DNA of 64,000 nucleotides from Dyadobacter fermentans DSM 18053 (GCF_000023125.1 NC_013037.1:992001-1056000); one strand, 5' to 3'; positions 43,500 through 52,028 are shown, counted from the stretch's first letter. Notes: a model not told the origin generated them from the sequence alone. A program made the numbers and translations.

Positions 43500-44360
43500 T
43501 TAAAGAACTTGTGCCCCCAAAAAGTTTGCGCGGAAACTGGAAGGTGATTCGCCGGTCTTAGTCATGAACAGCCTGCTGAAATAGGCCGGATCGTCGTAGC
43601 CGAGGTTGTAGGCGATTTCCTTGGCGGTAAGGGAAGTGTGCGCCAGTAGCCGCTTTGCTTCGAGTATGATCCGGTTCTTGATCACCTCATTTGGCTGCGG
43701 CAGCCGCAGGCGGTTGAATTTGTGGGTGATCGTTTTTGGAGCCATACAGAGGAAATCGGCGTAATCGGCAACGGTGTGTTTGGATTTATAATGCTCTTCG
43801 ACGAGCCGGGTAAACTTGCGGAAAAATTCCAGGTCGCTTTGCTGATCGGTCACATCATGGGTCAGATGCTGCCGTTTCCACGAGCGCGTGGCGCGGATGA
43901 GCAGCTGTTTAAGATAAGTGCGGACCATCTCTTCTAATGAGCTGTCGTTCAGGCTGAATTCCTGGATCATTTCTTTGAAAACCCCACTCAGGAAATCATT
44001 TTCAGCATCCGAAGGCTCCACTTTGGGCATGTTGCGGATGTTGTTGAACAGCAAACCGTCACAGGCCACTTCCTGGTCGTGGATCTGAATGCAGTAAAAA
44101 TCGCGGTTGTAAAAAATAAAGTATCCGCTCTCCCGACCCGCTGCTTGCAGTTCCAGATATTGGTTCGGACTGATGAAAAACAAGGTTGGTTGCTGCGTGT
44201 CGTAGCAGGTGAAATCGACTTTTAATTTGTAGCCGGCAGGCAGGTAAAGGATCTTAATGTATTCCTTATACGCTGGCCCGTTGATTGCGTGTGTTTGCTC
44301 CTGACTTACCTCCAACAATCCCAGCGTCTTTAAATTGTTGTTGAAAACGGTTGTACTCAT
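43500..44360 (-). CDS. AraC-family transcriptional regulator
   Basis: The protein has 286 residues. An N-terminal cupin-like sensor (IKILYLPAGYKLKVDFTCYD; FFISPNQYLEL) and a C-terminal double HTH (TVADYADFLCMAPKTITHKFNR; TAKEIAYNLGYDDPAYFSRLFM, then SPSSFRANF). It is followed upstream, on the same strand, by the alpha/beta hydrolase gene, which it may control. Its 3' side ends about 140 bp from IS copy B. Confidence 0.88.
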   Translation of the reverse strand: MSTTVFNNNLKTLGLLEVSQEQTHAINGPAYKEYIKILYLPAGYKLKVDFTCYDTQQPTLFFISPNQYLELQAAGRESGYFIFYNRDFYCIQIHDQEVACDGLLFNNIRNMPKVEPSDAENDFLSGVFKEMIQEFSLNDSSLEEMVRTYLKQLLIRATRSWKRQHLTHDVTDQQSDLEFFRKFTRLVEEHYKSKHTVADYADFLCMAPKTITHKFNRLRLPQPNEVIKNRIILEAKRLLAHTSLTAKEIAYNLGYDDPAYFSRLFMTKTGESPSSFRANFLGAQVL

Positions 44361-44450
44361 GGCTATATACGCTTATTGTGACGGAGTTTTAGGTTTTAAT
44401 CGATAAAAACCTGTGAAGCGGTGATTGGCTCCACAGGGATATTCGCTTGA

Positions 44451-45356
44451 TTAATTTCTGGCAAACTTCTCAAGTTCAGCATTGAATTTATCCATTTCTT
44501 CCAGAAACAGTGCATGCCCGCCTTTCTCGAACTTGACAATGTAGGAGCCTTTGATGGCTTTGTTGAGCTGTTCAGCTTGGGAGAAGTCACATAGTTTGTC
44601 GTTGATACCATGGAATATTGCGACAGGTATTTTGATTTTTGAAAGCACAGGGCGAAGGTCCAGGTCACGCAGAGCGCTGATCGACTGGGTGGTGGCATAA
44701 GGAGAGGCATTGAGGTTAATGCTTTCCAGCCATTTGATGGATTCCGGCGAAAGACTGCCTTCCTGGCCCTGAAATGCTTTTCCGAAGCCTGCTACCAATT
44801 GCTCACGGTTTGTTTTTGTCTGCTTGATCAAATCGGCTGCGCCTTGGTCGGTGATGCCGTAAGGGTAGCCTTCGCGTTGTTTCCACGACGGGCCGGTTGC
44901 TCCGAACAAGGCTAAGTTTTTGATATGCGCACCATTGTATTTAGTCACGTAGTGCAGGGTTACCGCGCTGCCCATTGAAAATCCGCCCAGTGTGACATTT
45001 TCGATTTTCAGTTTTTCAAGTACAACCTTGATGTCGTCGGAGAATGTATCGAAATCGTATTTACCGTAGGGCCTGTCTGATTTACCAAAACCACGGAGCG
45101 AAATGCCGATCACCCTGAACCCCTTTTCAATCAGATACTGGTACTGATATTCGTACATCTCGTTGTTGAGCGGCCATCCGTGAATGAGCACGACGGGCTG
45201 GCCTTCGCCTAGGTCGATCACGTGCAGTTTTACATTTTTTTCTACTTCAATATATTCTTCTCTTCCCAGCGATGCGGGTTTGCGTGTTTGTGCAAAAGCG
45301 AATTGTCCTTGGATAAAAGTGAAGAGGAATGCGATGGTGAAGGCAATGGTTTTCAT
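44451..45356 (-). CDS. Secreted alpha/beta-fold hydrolase
   Basis: The protein has 301 residues with a signal peptide (MKTIAFTIAFLFTFIQGQFAFA). The oxyanion loop is VVLIHGWPLN, the nucleophile elbow GGFSMGSA, the acid in FHGINDKLCDF and the base in KGGHALFLEE. This is the chloroperoxidase/esterase-like group; a haloperoxidase-type or carboxylesterase activity is possible but not decided by sequence. The 60-bp spacer to the AraC gene carries no visible terminator. Confidence 0.87.
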   Translation of the reverse strand: MKTIAFTIAFLFTFIQGQFAFAQTRKPASLGREEYIEVEKNVKLHVIDLGEGQPVVLIHGWPLNNEMYEYQYQYLIEKGFRVIGISLRGFGKSDRPYGKYDFDTFSDDIKVVLEKLKIENVTLGGFSMGSAVTLHYVTKYNGAHIKNLALFGATGPSWKQREGYPYGITDQGAADLIKQTKTNREQLVAGFGKAFQGQEGSLSPESIKWLESINLNASPYATTQSISALRDLDLRPVLSKIKIPVAIFHGINDKLCDFSQAEQLNKAIKGSYIVKFEKGGHALFLEEMDKFNAELEKFARN

Positions 45357-45387
45357 CTGAGTAGTAAGTTTTTATTTTAAGTTAACC

Positions 45388-45402
45388 TGCTAACCGTTAG
45401 CA
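45388..45402. promoter_or_regulatory. Small palindrome upstream of the hydrolase gene
   Basis: TGCTAA-CCG-TTAGCA, 32 nt upstream of the hydrolase start and near GTTAAC. It may be an operator for the adjacent regulator. Confidence 0.35.
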
Positions 45403-45503
45403 AATTGTCGTTGCGTTTTGACATTACAAAGGTGGCAGGTCCGGCGCCCGGGAAGAATGGATAAAAGACCATGCAGCTTGTACATTTTTCCCGGAGCGTA
45501 AAA

Positions 45504-46433
45504 TCAGGACTTGTAGAAGGTCGTCAGCAGGACCAATCGCGCCTTGACCAGCGCATTATTCATCGGTTCAAACCGGGCCAGTTCCACATTGTTTTTGGTA
45601 ACGACAATGTAAAACGGCTGCTTCATTTTCGAGGTGAGATGGTAAATGGTAGCCAGCTCGGCAATGTCTTCATACCACGCAGCCATCGCATAGAGCGAAG
45701 GGAATGGTGTTTTTGCCAGCCTTGCATAAATTTCCGGAGCGCGACTGATGGGTAATTGCTTTCCGCTTCGGAAGCGCGTTTGTTCGAGCAGCGAGTCAAT
45801 GTATGGTTCAACTGGCACATTCATCATGCGCCAAACATCTTTGGTGAACGCTGTCGGCGGAACAACTGCGCTTGCTTCGGCAGGATGCGGGGTAATGTCC
45901 AGCACCGCGTCCACAATATGGGTCGCCTCATGCATCAGCACATAAATGATCGCATCCAGATCGCCACCTTCAACGCTTACATGGTAGTCAGCGCCCGGTT
46001 CCTGGTTGAAACAAGTGTTTTCTTTCCATGTTGCCCATTGGGAAATGTTTTCATCCAGCAGACTGGCACGAAAGGTAATGTTGAACATTTTCGTTGAGCG
46101 ACCCATGTCCACCGGCGAAGTAAGCGCCGTATTCGGCATATCGTCCATGAAGCTGATGCTTTGTAAATGCTGTTTCAAAATCCGCTGATGCAGTGGTGGC
46201 AAATGCGTAAAGGCTTTTTCTACTTTCTCTTTTTCACCGGACGTCAGGGGGTGGTTAACCGGTTTCATACCTGCCTCACGGAAGCTTTTGAAAACGCTTT
46301 CAGGCGCAATTTGAACCCGTTGAGCAGGATCGTTTTCAAGAATGAGATTCGAATTTTGCGCAAACGTAAAAGTCGAAATGCACAACATTGCCATCACCGG
46401 CATTGACACTTTGAACGGCCATCTTCTGATCAT
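45504..46433 (-). CDS. Secreted HExxH-motif (zincin-like) protein of unknown family
   Basis: The protein has 309 residues from ATG 46433, which gives a signal sequence (MIRRWPFKVSMPVMAMLCIS, cut after FAQ). The motif YVLMHEATHIVDAVL carries HEATH, an HExxH zinc-binding site, followed later by DIAELATIYHL, which could supply the third ligand. No substrate or named family is recognised. It is probably a periplasmic metallopeptidase or a degenerate relative. Confidence 0.7.
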   Translation of the reverse strand: MIRRWPFKVSMPVMAMLCISTFTFAQNSNLILENDPAQRVQIAPESVFKSFREAGMKPVNHPLTSGEKEKVEKAFTHLPPLHQRILKQHLQSISFMDDMPNTALTSPVDMGRSTKMFNITFRASLLDENISQWATWKENTCFNQEPGADYHVSVEGGDLDAIIYVLMHEATHIVDAVLDITPHPAEASAVVPPTAFTKDVWRMMNVPVEPYIDSLLEQTRFRSGKQLPISRAPEIYARLAKTPFPSLYAMAAWYEDIAELATIYHLTSKMKQPFYIVVTKNNVELARFEPMNNALVKARLVLLTTFYKS

Positions 46434-46522
46434 AAGCTTTTTATATTTTGAAATGAAAGGATCTGCCGGAATGCAGCGGGAACAATGCATGGCACATTGC
46501 GGCAAATCCGGTTACGAAACTA

Positions 46523-46846
46523 TTAACCCGTAATCTGTAATCCGCTGATCGCATTGCCGTCCAGTTCGAGATGATAAGCCATTACGGCCGGGCTGCCCGG
46601 AAATGAGCCGCTTACTTCCACAGTTAATTTTGCCTTGGAGCCATTTTGGTTAAAATCAATGGGTGTAACCTGCATCGTGTATTTTTTTGCGGCCGCCTGT
46701 ATCCATTCCTTTATCTGGTCCCTACCTGAATAGGACGAACCTTCGTCGGAAACGGTTGCGTGTGCAGTGAAGTAATTGGCAAATGCCGTGCTGTCTGAAT
46801 CGTTTTGCGCTTTGATCAGGCCGGCTATGTTTTCTGGAAGTTTCAT
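46523..46846 (-). CDS. NTF2-like (SnoaL-type) small protein
   Basis: The protein has 107 residues: a single NTF2-like cone fold, with the front helix LIKAQNDSDSTAFANYF, the acid-containing strand ATVSDEGSSYSGRDQIKEWI and closing strands. These are often steroid-isomerase- or hydrolase-like, or simple binding proteins. It lies downstream of the SDR gene on the same strand (64 nt gap), and such SDR plus NTF2-like pairs are often co-regulated. Confidence 0.8.
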   Translation of the reverse strand: MKLPENIAGLIKAQNDSDSTAFANYFTAHATVSDEGSSYSGRDQIKEWIQAAAKKYTMQVTPIDFNQNGSKAKLTVEVSGSFPGSPAVMAYHLELDGNAISGLQITG

Positions 46847-46910
46847 GATTTTGAATGTTTATGTTGATTGGAAATGAATATTTGAGAATGAATATTTGAC
46901 TGATGGGTAA

Positions 46911-47696
46911 CTACACCGTAGGGACCGTCCCGCCATCGATCACGTATTCAGTGCCGGTCAGGTAGGCTGCGCGCGGTGAAACCAGGAAGCCGACCAGCTC
47001 CGCCACTTCTTTCGGCCATGCCGGTCTGCCGAACGGAATGCCGCCCAAACCATCCATGACGCTTTTGTGAGCTTGATCGATAGTAATATTCGAACTGTGG
47101 GCAATACGCTCTAACATTCTTTCCGATGCAGTGGTCATAATCCAGCCCGGTGATACGGTCAGCACGCGTACGCCTTTGGGCGATACTTCATTGGAGAGGC
47201 TTTTGCTGTAATTCACCAAAGCCGCTTTCGCAGCAGCATAGGGCAATGTGGAATCGTACAATGGCAGCTTTGCCTGAATGGAAGCAATGTGAATGATGAC
47301 GCCCGCGCGGTTTTCGATCATGCCTGGCAAAAATCCGCGATCAAGCCGGACGGGTGCAAGCAAATTGATTTGAAAAGACGTTTCCCAATCCTGGTCGGAG
47401 AGGGCCGCAAACCCACCGCCAGGCGTTTCCGAACCACCCATGTTGTTGACCAGGATATCCAGGCGACCGAATTTTTCGATGACTTCATCCACGACTATCT
47501 GAGTGCCTTCCGGTTTGGACAAGTCGGCGGCAATGAAATGGGCGCCATTGTTTTCTTCCGGCTTGTTACGGGCCGTGATGATCACCGTTGCGCCTGCTTT
47601 CAAAAGACGGTCGGTGATGGCCTTGCCGGCTCCTTTGCTACCGCCGGTTACGAGGGCTATTTTATTTTCCAGTTCGTTTTCAAAATTGAAGTCCAT
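46911..47696 (-). CDS. SDR-family oxidoreductase
   Basis: The protein has 261 residues with the cofactor loop TGGSKGAGKAI, NNMGGSETPG (NNAG variant), the catalytic Ser in IHIASIQAKL, YAAAKAAL as YxxxK, and the usual end YLTGTEYVIDGGTVPTV. It reduces or oxidises an unknown hydroxyl/keto substrate with NAD(P)H. Divergent from the HxlR regulator across a region with a perfect 22-bp palindrome, so HxlR control of this gene is likely. Confidence 0.9.
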   Translation of the reverse strand: MDFNFENELENKIALVTGGSKGAGKAITDRLLKAGATVIITARNKPEENNGAHFIAADLSKPEGTQIVVDEVIEKFGRLDILVNNMGGSETPGGGFAALSDQDWETSFQINLLAPVRLDRGFLPGMIENRAGVIIHIASIQAKLPLYDSTLPYAAAKAALVNYSKSLSNEVSPKGVRVLTVSPGWIMTTASERMLERIAHSSNITIDQAHKSVMDGLGGIPFGRPAWPKEVAELVGFLVSPRAAYLTGTEYVIDGGTVPTV

Positions 47697-47768
47697 TGTT
47701 TTGCTGTTTTGTTCAGGACAAAATTCAGCACAATGCCAGATGCTGACAAGTACGGATTTACGATTCAG

Positions 47769-47820
47769 ATAGGGATAAATTTATCCCTATTGAACCGGCA
47801 GGCGCATCTGTTTATATTTG
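47769..47820 (+). promoter_or_regulatory. HxlR-type operator and promoter in the divergent region
   Basis: A perfect 22-bp palindrome (half-site ATAGGGATAAA, 47769-47790) ends at the -33 TTG (47790-47792). After 20 nt comes TATATTTG (47813-47820), a perfect -7 box of the hxlR-like gene, 4 nt before its ATG. Binding here could control both the regulator and the SDR gene. Confidence 0.75.
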
Positions 47821-47824
47821 TCTT

Positions 47825-48184
47825 ATGTACGAAAGAAAGACAATGCCCAACCTGAATTGCGGGCTCGACCTGATCGGTGAAGTGCTTTACGGCAAGTGGA
47901 AGATGCGGCTTTTGTGGTTTATCAACGAGGGCTTTCAACGGCCCAGCGAGCTGCAACGGAAAATTCCGGATGCATCCCGCCGGGTGTTGAATGTGCAGCT
48001 AAAAGAACTAGAAAGTCACGAGCTGGTAGGGAAGGTGATTTACCCCGTCGTCCCGCCGAAAGTGGAATATTACCTCACCGATTTCGGGAAATCACTCATC
48101 CCCGTTATTGGTGCCATCGGACAGTGGGGCGACCAGCATGAGCAGCGCTTGCGGACGCTTATTGAAGCGAACATTCAGTCTTAG
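47825..48184 (+). CDS. HxlR-family transcriptional regulator
   Basis: The protein has 119 residues. HxlR fold: LDLIGEVLYGKWKMRLLWFI, RPSELQRKIPDASRRVLNVQ, and the wing KVIYPVVPPKVEYYLTDFG. The cysteine in NLNCGLDL is at the position used by redox- or electrophile-sensing family members. The promoter -7 box ends 4 nt before this ATG, which implies a leaderless mRNA; an internal ATG at 47843 is the alternative start. It likely represses the divergent SDR/NTF2 unit. Confidence 0.88.
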   Translation: MYERKTMPNLNCGLDLIGEVLYGKWKMRLLWFINEGFQRPSELQRKIPDASRRVLNVQLKELESHELVGKVIYPVVPPKVEYYLTDFGKSLIPVIGAIGQWGDQHEQRLRTLIEANIQS

Positions 48185-49409
48185 CGACCACATGATCTTC
48201 ACATGCATTTTCCAGGATCTGCTCCATTTCCAGGAGCAGGCCAGGGATAGGTGTGTCGCTTGTGTTGGTCAGGCAAAGCGAACCGTTCGTCGTCAATGCA
48301 CCGATCGTTTGTTCCATTCCCTTCCCTGAGCGGACCATCGGGCCGTACAAGGCTTCCAGTTTCAATGGCCCGAAATCAGTAGCGTACTTCACCCTGACCA
48401 GGTTGGTGACCATGATATGGTGGTTAAACGCCTGTTTTAACGCATCCAGCATTCGCTGCATGTCATTGTGACCAAATACAATCTCCCGAAAAAAAGACAA
48501 ATATCCCGTCGTGTATTCCGCGGAGCTGGTTCCGCCAAGCCCCGCTTTTGCCAGTCCGGCCAAATCCCAGAAAGACAAGTACGGTTGGTTTTCAAAAAAC
48601 ACAGACTGTGTGGTGATGTTCAGACCAAAATTATCGTCCAGGTCGAGGGCTGCCCTGGTGCAAATGGGCGAGACCAACTCCATCCGGGTTTGTTCCCATT
48701 CTGGACGCATTCTCCTGGAAGCCATCAATGCCGCTGCGCAAATTGCACCGTGCACGCTGGTATTTTCCTGTCTTGCGCGTTCAAGAATGTTGCGCGTTGT
48801 GGTTTCAGAAATGCGGTGCACTGAAACCAACGGGCTGACGACATCGGTCTTAATTTTTAATTCGAGGACTTTGTCAATGGTCTGGGCAGGCAGATCTTCC
48901 GGCAACCCGAGGGTCTGGTCATTGGAAACTTGCGGCTGCATCAATGCGAGTTCTTCTCCCGTGACGGCAAGGAGTATGTCCCGCGTTAAATGGCTCAATG
49001 ACGTTCCATCAGCAACTGTGTGGTTGGCAGAAAGAATCAGTACGGTACTGTCTGTTTTTTGAACCAAGACCACCCTTAGAAGTGGACCTGCTGCGGTATC
49101 AAACCTTTCAGAAAGTTCTTTCTCAACCTCCCGTTCCCACGGGTAGTCTTGGTCCGCGTGCACCACCCTGAGCGGGATTTGCAGATTGCCAACATGCTCC
49201 AAGGCAGGCCGGGATAGTTCATCCAGGGCCACCCGGACCGAGAGATTGGGATGCCGTCTTTGCACTATGTCGATGGCCTCACGCCATTGCTCAGCGGGCT
49301 TGGTACCGGAGATCTCCGCGGCCAGGCAAAAATCCTTGGAATCAATCTGATCCAGCAGCCAAAACGTTTTTTCGAATGCACCTAACGTGCGGTTCTGTTG
49401 TCTTTTCAT
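48159..49409 (-). CDS. Condensation-domain-like acyltransferase (PapA/alcohol acetyltransferase type)
   Basis: The protein has 416 residues from ATG 49409 (MKRQQNRTLGAFEKTFWLLD). The active-site motif is LSANHTVADGTSLSHL, that is NHxxxDG, with Asn replacing the first His of HHxxxDG but the catalytic His kept. The C-terminal half has the second lobe (SVHGAICAAALMASRRMR; DFGPLKLEALYGP, a DFG-like signature). It is stand-alone, not part of an NRPS, so it probably acylates a small alcohol or lipid. Its end overlaps the end of the hxlR-like gene by 26 nt. Confidence 0.78.
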   Translation of the reverse strand: MKRQQNRTLGAFEKTFWLLDQIDSKDFCLAAEISGTKPAEQWREAIDIVQRRHPNLSVRVALDELSRPALEHVGNLQIPLRVVHADQDYPWEREVEKELSERFDTAAGPLLRVVLVQKTDSTVLILSANHTVADGTSLSHLTRDILLAVTGEELALMQPQVSNDQTLGLPEDLPAQTIDKVLELKIKTDVVSPLVSVHRISETTTRNILERARQENTSVHGAICAAALMASRRMRPEWEQTRMELVSPICTRAALDLDDNFGLNITTQSVFFENQPYLSFWDLAGLAKAGLGGTSSAEYTTGYLSFFREIVFGHNDMQRMLDALKQAFNHHIMVTNLVRVKYATDFGPLKLEALYGPMVRSGKGMEQTIGALTTNGSLCLTNTSDTPIPGLLLEMEQILENACEDHVVAKTECSLQ

Positions 49410-49809
49410 TTTGCATTGATTTAGATGAGCGGTAGCGCTTAGGACTTTGCCTACGCTACCTGAATGCAAAATTGGCTAGCTGAGAAACTGGATAGAATGG
49501 ACAAAAGTCGAAGCGGCATGCACATTTGTCTACTTCTATAAAACCATTTTAAGATGATATATGCTGGACCACCTCAATTGACTGTTTGATTTTACCTGCA
49601 GCTTTAATATCGAATGTTCGGAAACAGTCTTATAGAGTGCATCTATTGTTTTAGATAGTTCGATCTTTCGGTCGTTTTTCTGTACTCTGCTTGCGTAATG
49701 TAGTATGGCCACTTTGACACTTAAAAGCGCCTTGAAGGAGTTCATTTTAGTGGTACATGAAATCAAATTACAGTATATTGCAACGATAGGGGTTAAAATG
49801 TAATTTAAG
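49410..49809. other. 400-bp spacer with recurrent motif
   Basis: The spacer holds copy 4 of the 17-bp motif (49669-49685) inside a reverse 76-codon frame (49766-49536) that shows no known family. Nothing else is recognised. Confidence 0.4.
49669..49685 (-). repeat. Recurrent motif, copy 4 (one mismatch)
   Basis: CGGTCGTTTTTCTGTAC followed by TCTGC, as in copy 3. In the reverse frame it would encode RVQKNDRK. Confidence 0.45.
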
Positions 49810-49860
49810 ATGATTTTTGGGTACGTACGGGTTTCGAAGAATGAACAGAATCAGGACCTG
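49810..49860 (+). pseudogene. Resolvase N-terminus cut by an IS
   Basis: ATG 49810 opens MIFGYVRVSKNEQNQDL, the first 17 residues of a serine recombinase (catalytic Ser in RVSK), ending exactly at the left end of the IS at 49861. The remainder of the gene is not found to the right of the IS, so a deletion accompanied or followed the insertion. Confidence 0.75.
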
Positions 49861-49921
49861 TGTAAGTATCCCGAAACGACAGACAGTTTGAAATTAGAGA
49901 TTAAACCTTAATTTTAAACTG

Positions 49922-50212
49922 ATGAAAAAGACCAGATTCACAGAGACGCAGATCGTTTCGATCCTCAAGCAGCAGGAAGCAGGCATCCCAACCAAGGAGA
50001 TTTGTCGGCAGCATGGCATTTCTGAGGCCACTTTTTACAATTGGAAGAGTCGGTATGGAGGCATGGAAGCTTCCGACGTCAAAAGGCTTAAGGATTTGGA
50101 GGAAGAGAATTCCCGGCTCAAAAAGATGTTCGCGGACCTGAGCCTGGATAACCAAATACTCAAAGAGATTTTCGTAAAAAAGGGCTGGGCTCTGCCGCAA
50201 AAAGGGAATTGA
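49922..50212 (+). CDS. IS407-like transposase OrfA
   Basis: The protein has 96 residues. Helix-turn-helix (RFTETQIVSILKQQEAGIPT; CRQHGISEATFYNWKSRYGG) and zipper helix (LKDLEEENSRLKKMFADLSL), a near-standard IS407-group OrfA. Confidence 0.93.
   Translation: MKKTRFTETQIVSILKQQEAGIPTKEICRQHGISEATFYNWKSRYGGMEASDVKRLKDLEEENSRLKKMFADLSLDNQILKEIFVKKGWALPQKGN
50176..50182 (+). other. Programmed -1 frameshift site (A AAA AAG)
   Basis: In phase with orfA codons GTA AAA AAG. After the slip the frame reads KKGLGSAAKRELTEEIVREH into OrfB. Confidence 0.85.
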
Positions 50213-51030
50213 CAGAGGAGATTGTTCGCGAGCACGATATCGCTGTGAGCAGAGCCTGTAAAATCGTTAGCCTTGTTCGCTCTCAATATTATTACAGCAG
50301 TAAGAAGGATGATTCTGAGGTAATTGAGTCGTTGCAGGACTTGGCATTCAAACACCCTTCATACGGGTTTAGAAAGCTGTTTGCCTACCTGCGAAGATCA
50401 GGTAAGCCATGGAATCATAAGCGAGTTCACCGCATTTATCAAGTTTTGAAGCTGAATAAGAGGCGAAAGGGGAAGCGGCGATTACCCGATCGGGTTAGGC
50501 AACCTTTAGCTCAGCCAGCGCAGGTGAATGAAGTTTGGAGTGTCGATTTTATGAGCGACAGTATGGTCGGCAACCGCAAATTCCGAACGTTCAACGTCAT
50601 TGACGACTGCTCACGTGAGGCATTGGCCATAGAAATCGATACTTCACTTTCCGCGAAGCGGATCATTAGGACTTTGAACCGTATTGGAGAAAGCAGAGGA
50701 TTCCCAATGGCGATCAGATCGGACAACGGACCGGAATTCACTTCCGGAAATTTCACGATCTGGTGTGAGGAAAAAGGCATTGAAGCCAAATTTATACAGC
50801 CAGGCAAGCCAACGCAAAATGGCTATATCGAACGATTTAATCGACTGTACAGAGAAGCTGTATTAGACGCTTATTTGTTCTTCGACCTGGATCAGGTCAG
50901 GCAATTAACCGCGGAATGGATTGAAGAATATAACCAGCGACGACCACATGAAGGACTGGGCAATTTGACACCATTTGAATGGAAGGAATCGCTGGTGAAA
51001 AAGAAAATTCACCACCAAATGACTGTCTGA
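50209..51030 (+). CDS. IS407-like transposase OrfB (DDE)
   Basis: The protein has 273 residues by its own TTG-started frame, made as an OrfAB fusion. The integrase core has its catalytic acids in EVWSVDFMSD, AIRSDNGPEFTS and QNGYIERFNRLYRE, and ends with NQRRPHEGLGNLTPFEW. All motifs are intact, so the element may still move. Confidence 0.93.
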   Translation: MTEEIVREHDIAVSRACKIVSLVRSQYYYSSKKDDSEVIESLQDLAFKHPSYGFRKLFAYLRRSGKPWNHKRVHRIYQVLKLNKRRKGKRRLPDRVRQPLAQPAQVNEVWSVDFMSDSMVGNRKFRTFNVIDDCSREALAIEIDTSLSAKRIIRTLNRIGESRGFPMAIRSDNGPEFTSGNFTIWCEEKGIEAKFIQPGKPTQNGYIERFNRLYREAVLDAYLFFDLDQVRQLTAEWIEEYNQRRPHEGLGNLTPFEWKESLVKKKIHHQMTV

Positions 51031-51047
51031 GAAACGGGGTACTTACA

Positions 51048-51759
51048 GGCACTGCCAGTAAGTTTTATTGAAATGGCTCTAAAAACCAGTTGGTATTGTG
51101 CATTTCCAGTGGGGTGAATAGATTCGCTTTGCAGTACTGGTCAAATGGGGTCTTCGAAATCCGATCGACGAGATAACCTAGCAGTGCAAAGCCAATATTG
51201 GAATATTCGGACCTGTTACCCGGCTCGGTGTTGGCAAAATTCTTATTCGCTTGAGAATGCTTACCACCCACGGATAGATAATCGGCGAGAAACGTCCCCA
51301 ATGGCATATCTGTTCCCTGATACTTATTTTCCCAAAATGAGAGCAGATAGTCCAGGTTATCCGCTATTGACGAGCGGTGCCGCAACAGTTGTCTGAACGT
51401 GATCGGAGTAGCTGGAAACAATGGATCGACAAGGCGAATGGAAGGTACCGGTTAATGTCATCATCCAGCTTGAAGTATCCCTTTGCTTCGAGTTGCATAA
51501 CCGCCGCAGCCGTTATCGTCTTAGAAATGGAGGCTATGTGAAAGAACGTTGAATCTGTCACGGGTACTTTCTGCTCCATGTCTTGGAAGCCATAATAGCG
51601 CGTCCAGGAAACTTGGCCGTTTTCAACTTTTGCTGCGGCATGACCCGGAACATGCACGTCTTTCAGTTTCCCGATAGCCAGCGAATCAACCTTTGATGTC
51701 TGGGCATAAGCTAGTCCAGCCGATAGGAAAAACGTAGCTAATAGTAATGGACATTTCAT
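51048..51759 (-). pseudogene. Class C beta-lactamase-fold serine hydrolase, frameshifted and truncated
   Basis: The front (51759-51364) has a signal peptide (MKCPLLLATFFLSAGLAYAQ), FHIASISKTITAAAVMQL with the SxxK pair SISK, and DDDINRYLPF. A frameshift near 51405 moves to the frame that reads FPATPITFRQLLRHRSSI and EYSNIGFALLGYLVDRIS (YSN motif). It stops at 51065, 18 nt from the IS end, about half the family's usual length. IS-associated deletion removed the C-terminal part. Confidence 0.8.
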
Positions 51760-52028
51760 AAACCGCGGAAAGGATGATACTTGAATGGGAGCTGAAGTTA
51801 ACGATGTGAGCAGTGCAAACGAAAGTTACAAAGCAAAAAATGACGGTTGCAAGCCTGCACTGCGTCATCCAGCTTTTTAGCTGGCCGCACAACTGCCAGC
51901 CGCACCTTAAACCGCCGGATGGGCTTGCAACCAGGGGGACAAGCCCCGTCATTTTTTCATTGAGTGGAAGGCAGCGATTGCCCTGAGCACAACGCCGGGG
52001 CCAAAGCAACTTAAAATGCCTTTCAATC
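51760..52028. other. Leader region upstream of ardA
   Basis: The region is dominated by the long inverted-repeat element at 51835-51957. A reverse frame (52030-51686) through it is a by-product of the repeat and is not called as a gene. Confidence 0.45.
51835..51957. repeat. Imperfect long inverted repeat, possible structured RNA or single-strand control element
   Basis: The outer arms AAAAAATGACGG (51835-51846) and CCGTCATTTTTT (51946-51957) are perfect. The next 9 bp TTGCAAGCC (51847-51855) pair with GGCTTGCAA (51922-51930), leaving a 15-nt bulge on the right. Inside is a smaller hairpin CCAGCT-TTTT-AGCTGG (51869-51884). The 123-nt structure ends in a T-run and lies 71 nt before ardA. Single-stranded promoters that act during conjugation are known upstream of antirestriction genes on some plasmids; a comparable role here is speculation. 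Confidence 0.55.

Larger units (their letters stand above)
49861..51047 (+). mobile_element. IS3-family element, IS407-like group (1187 bp)
   Basis: Ends are TGTAAGTATCCCGAAACGAC (left) and, read inward from the right, TGTAAGTACCCCGTTTCTCA, matching at 15 of 20 positions with further ACAGACAGT/CAGACAGTC similarity. It contains orfA and orfB with a -1 frameshift site. The flanks (CTG left, GGC right) are not duplicated. A resolvase fragment abuts the left end and a truncated serine hydrolase the right, showing that the element sits at a deletion junction. Confidence 0.9.
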
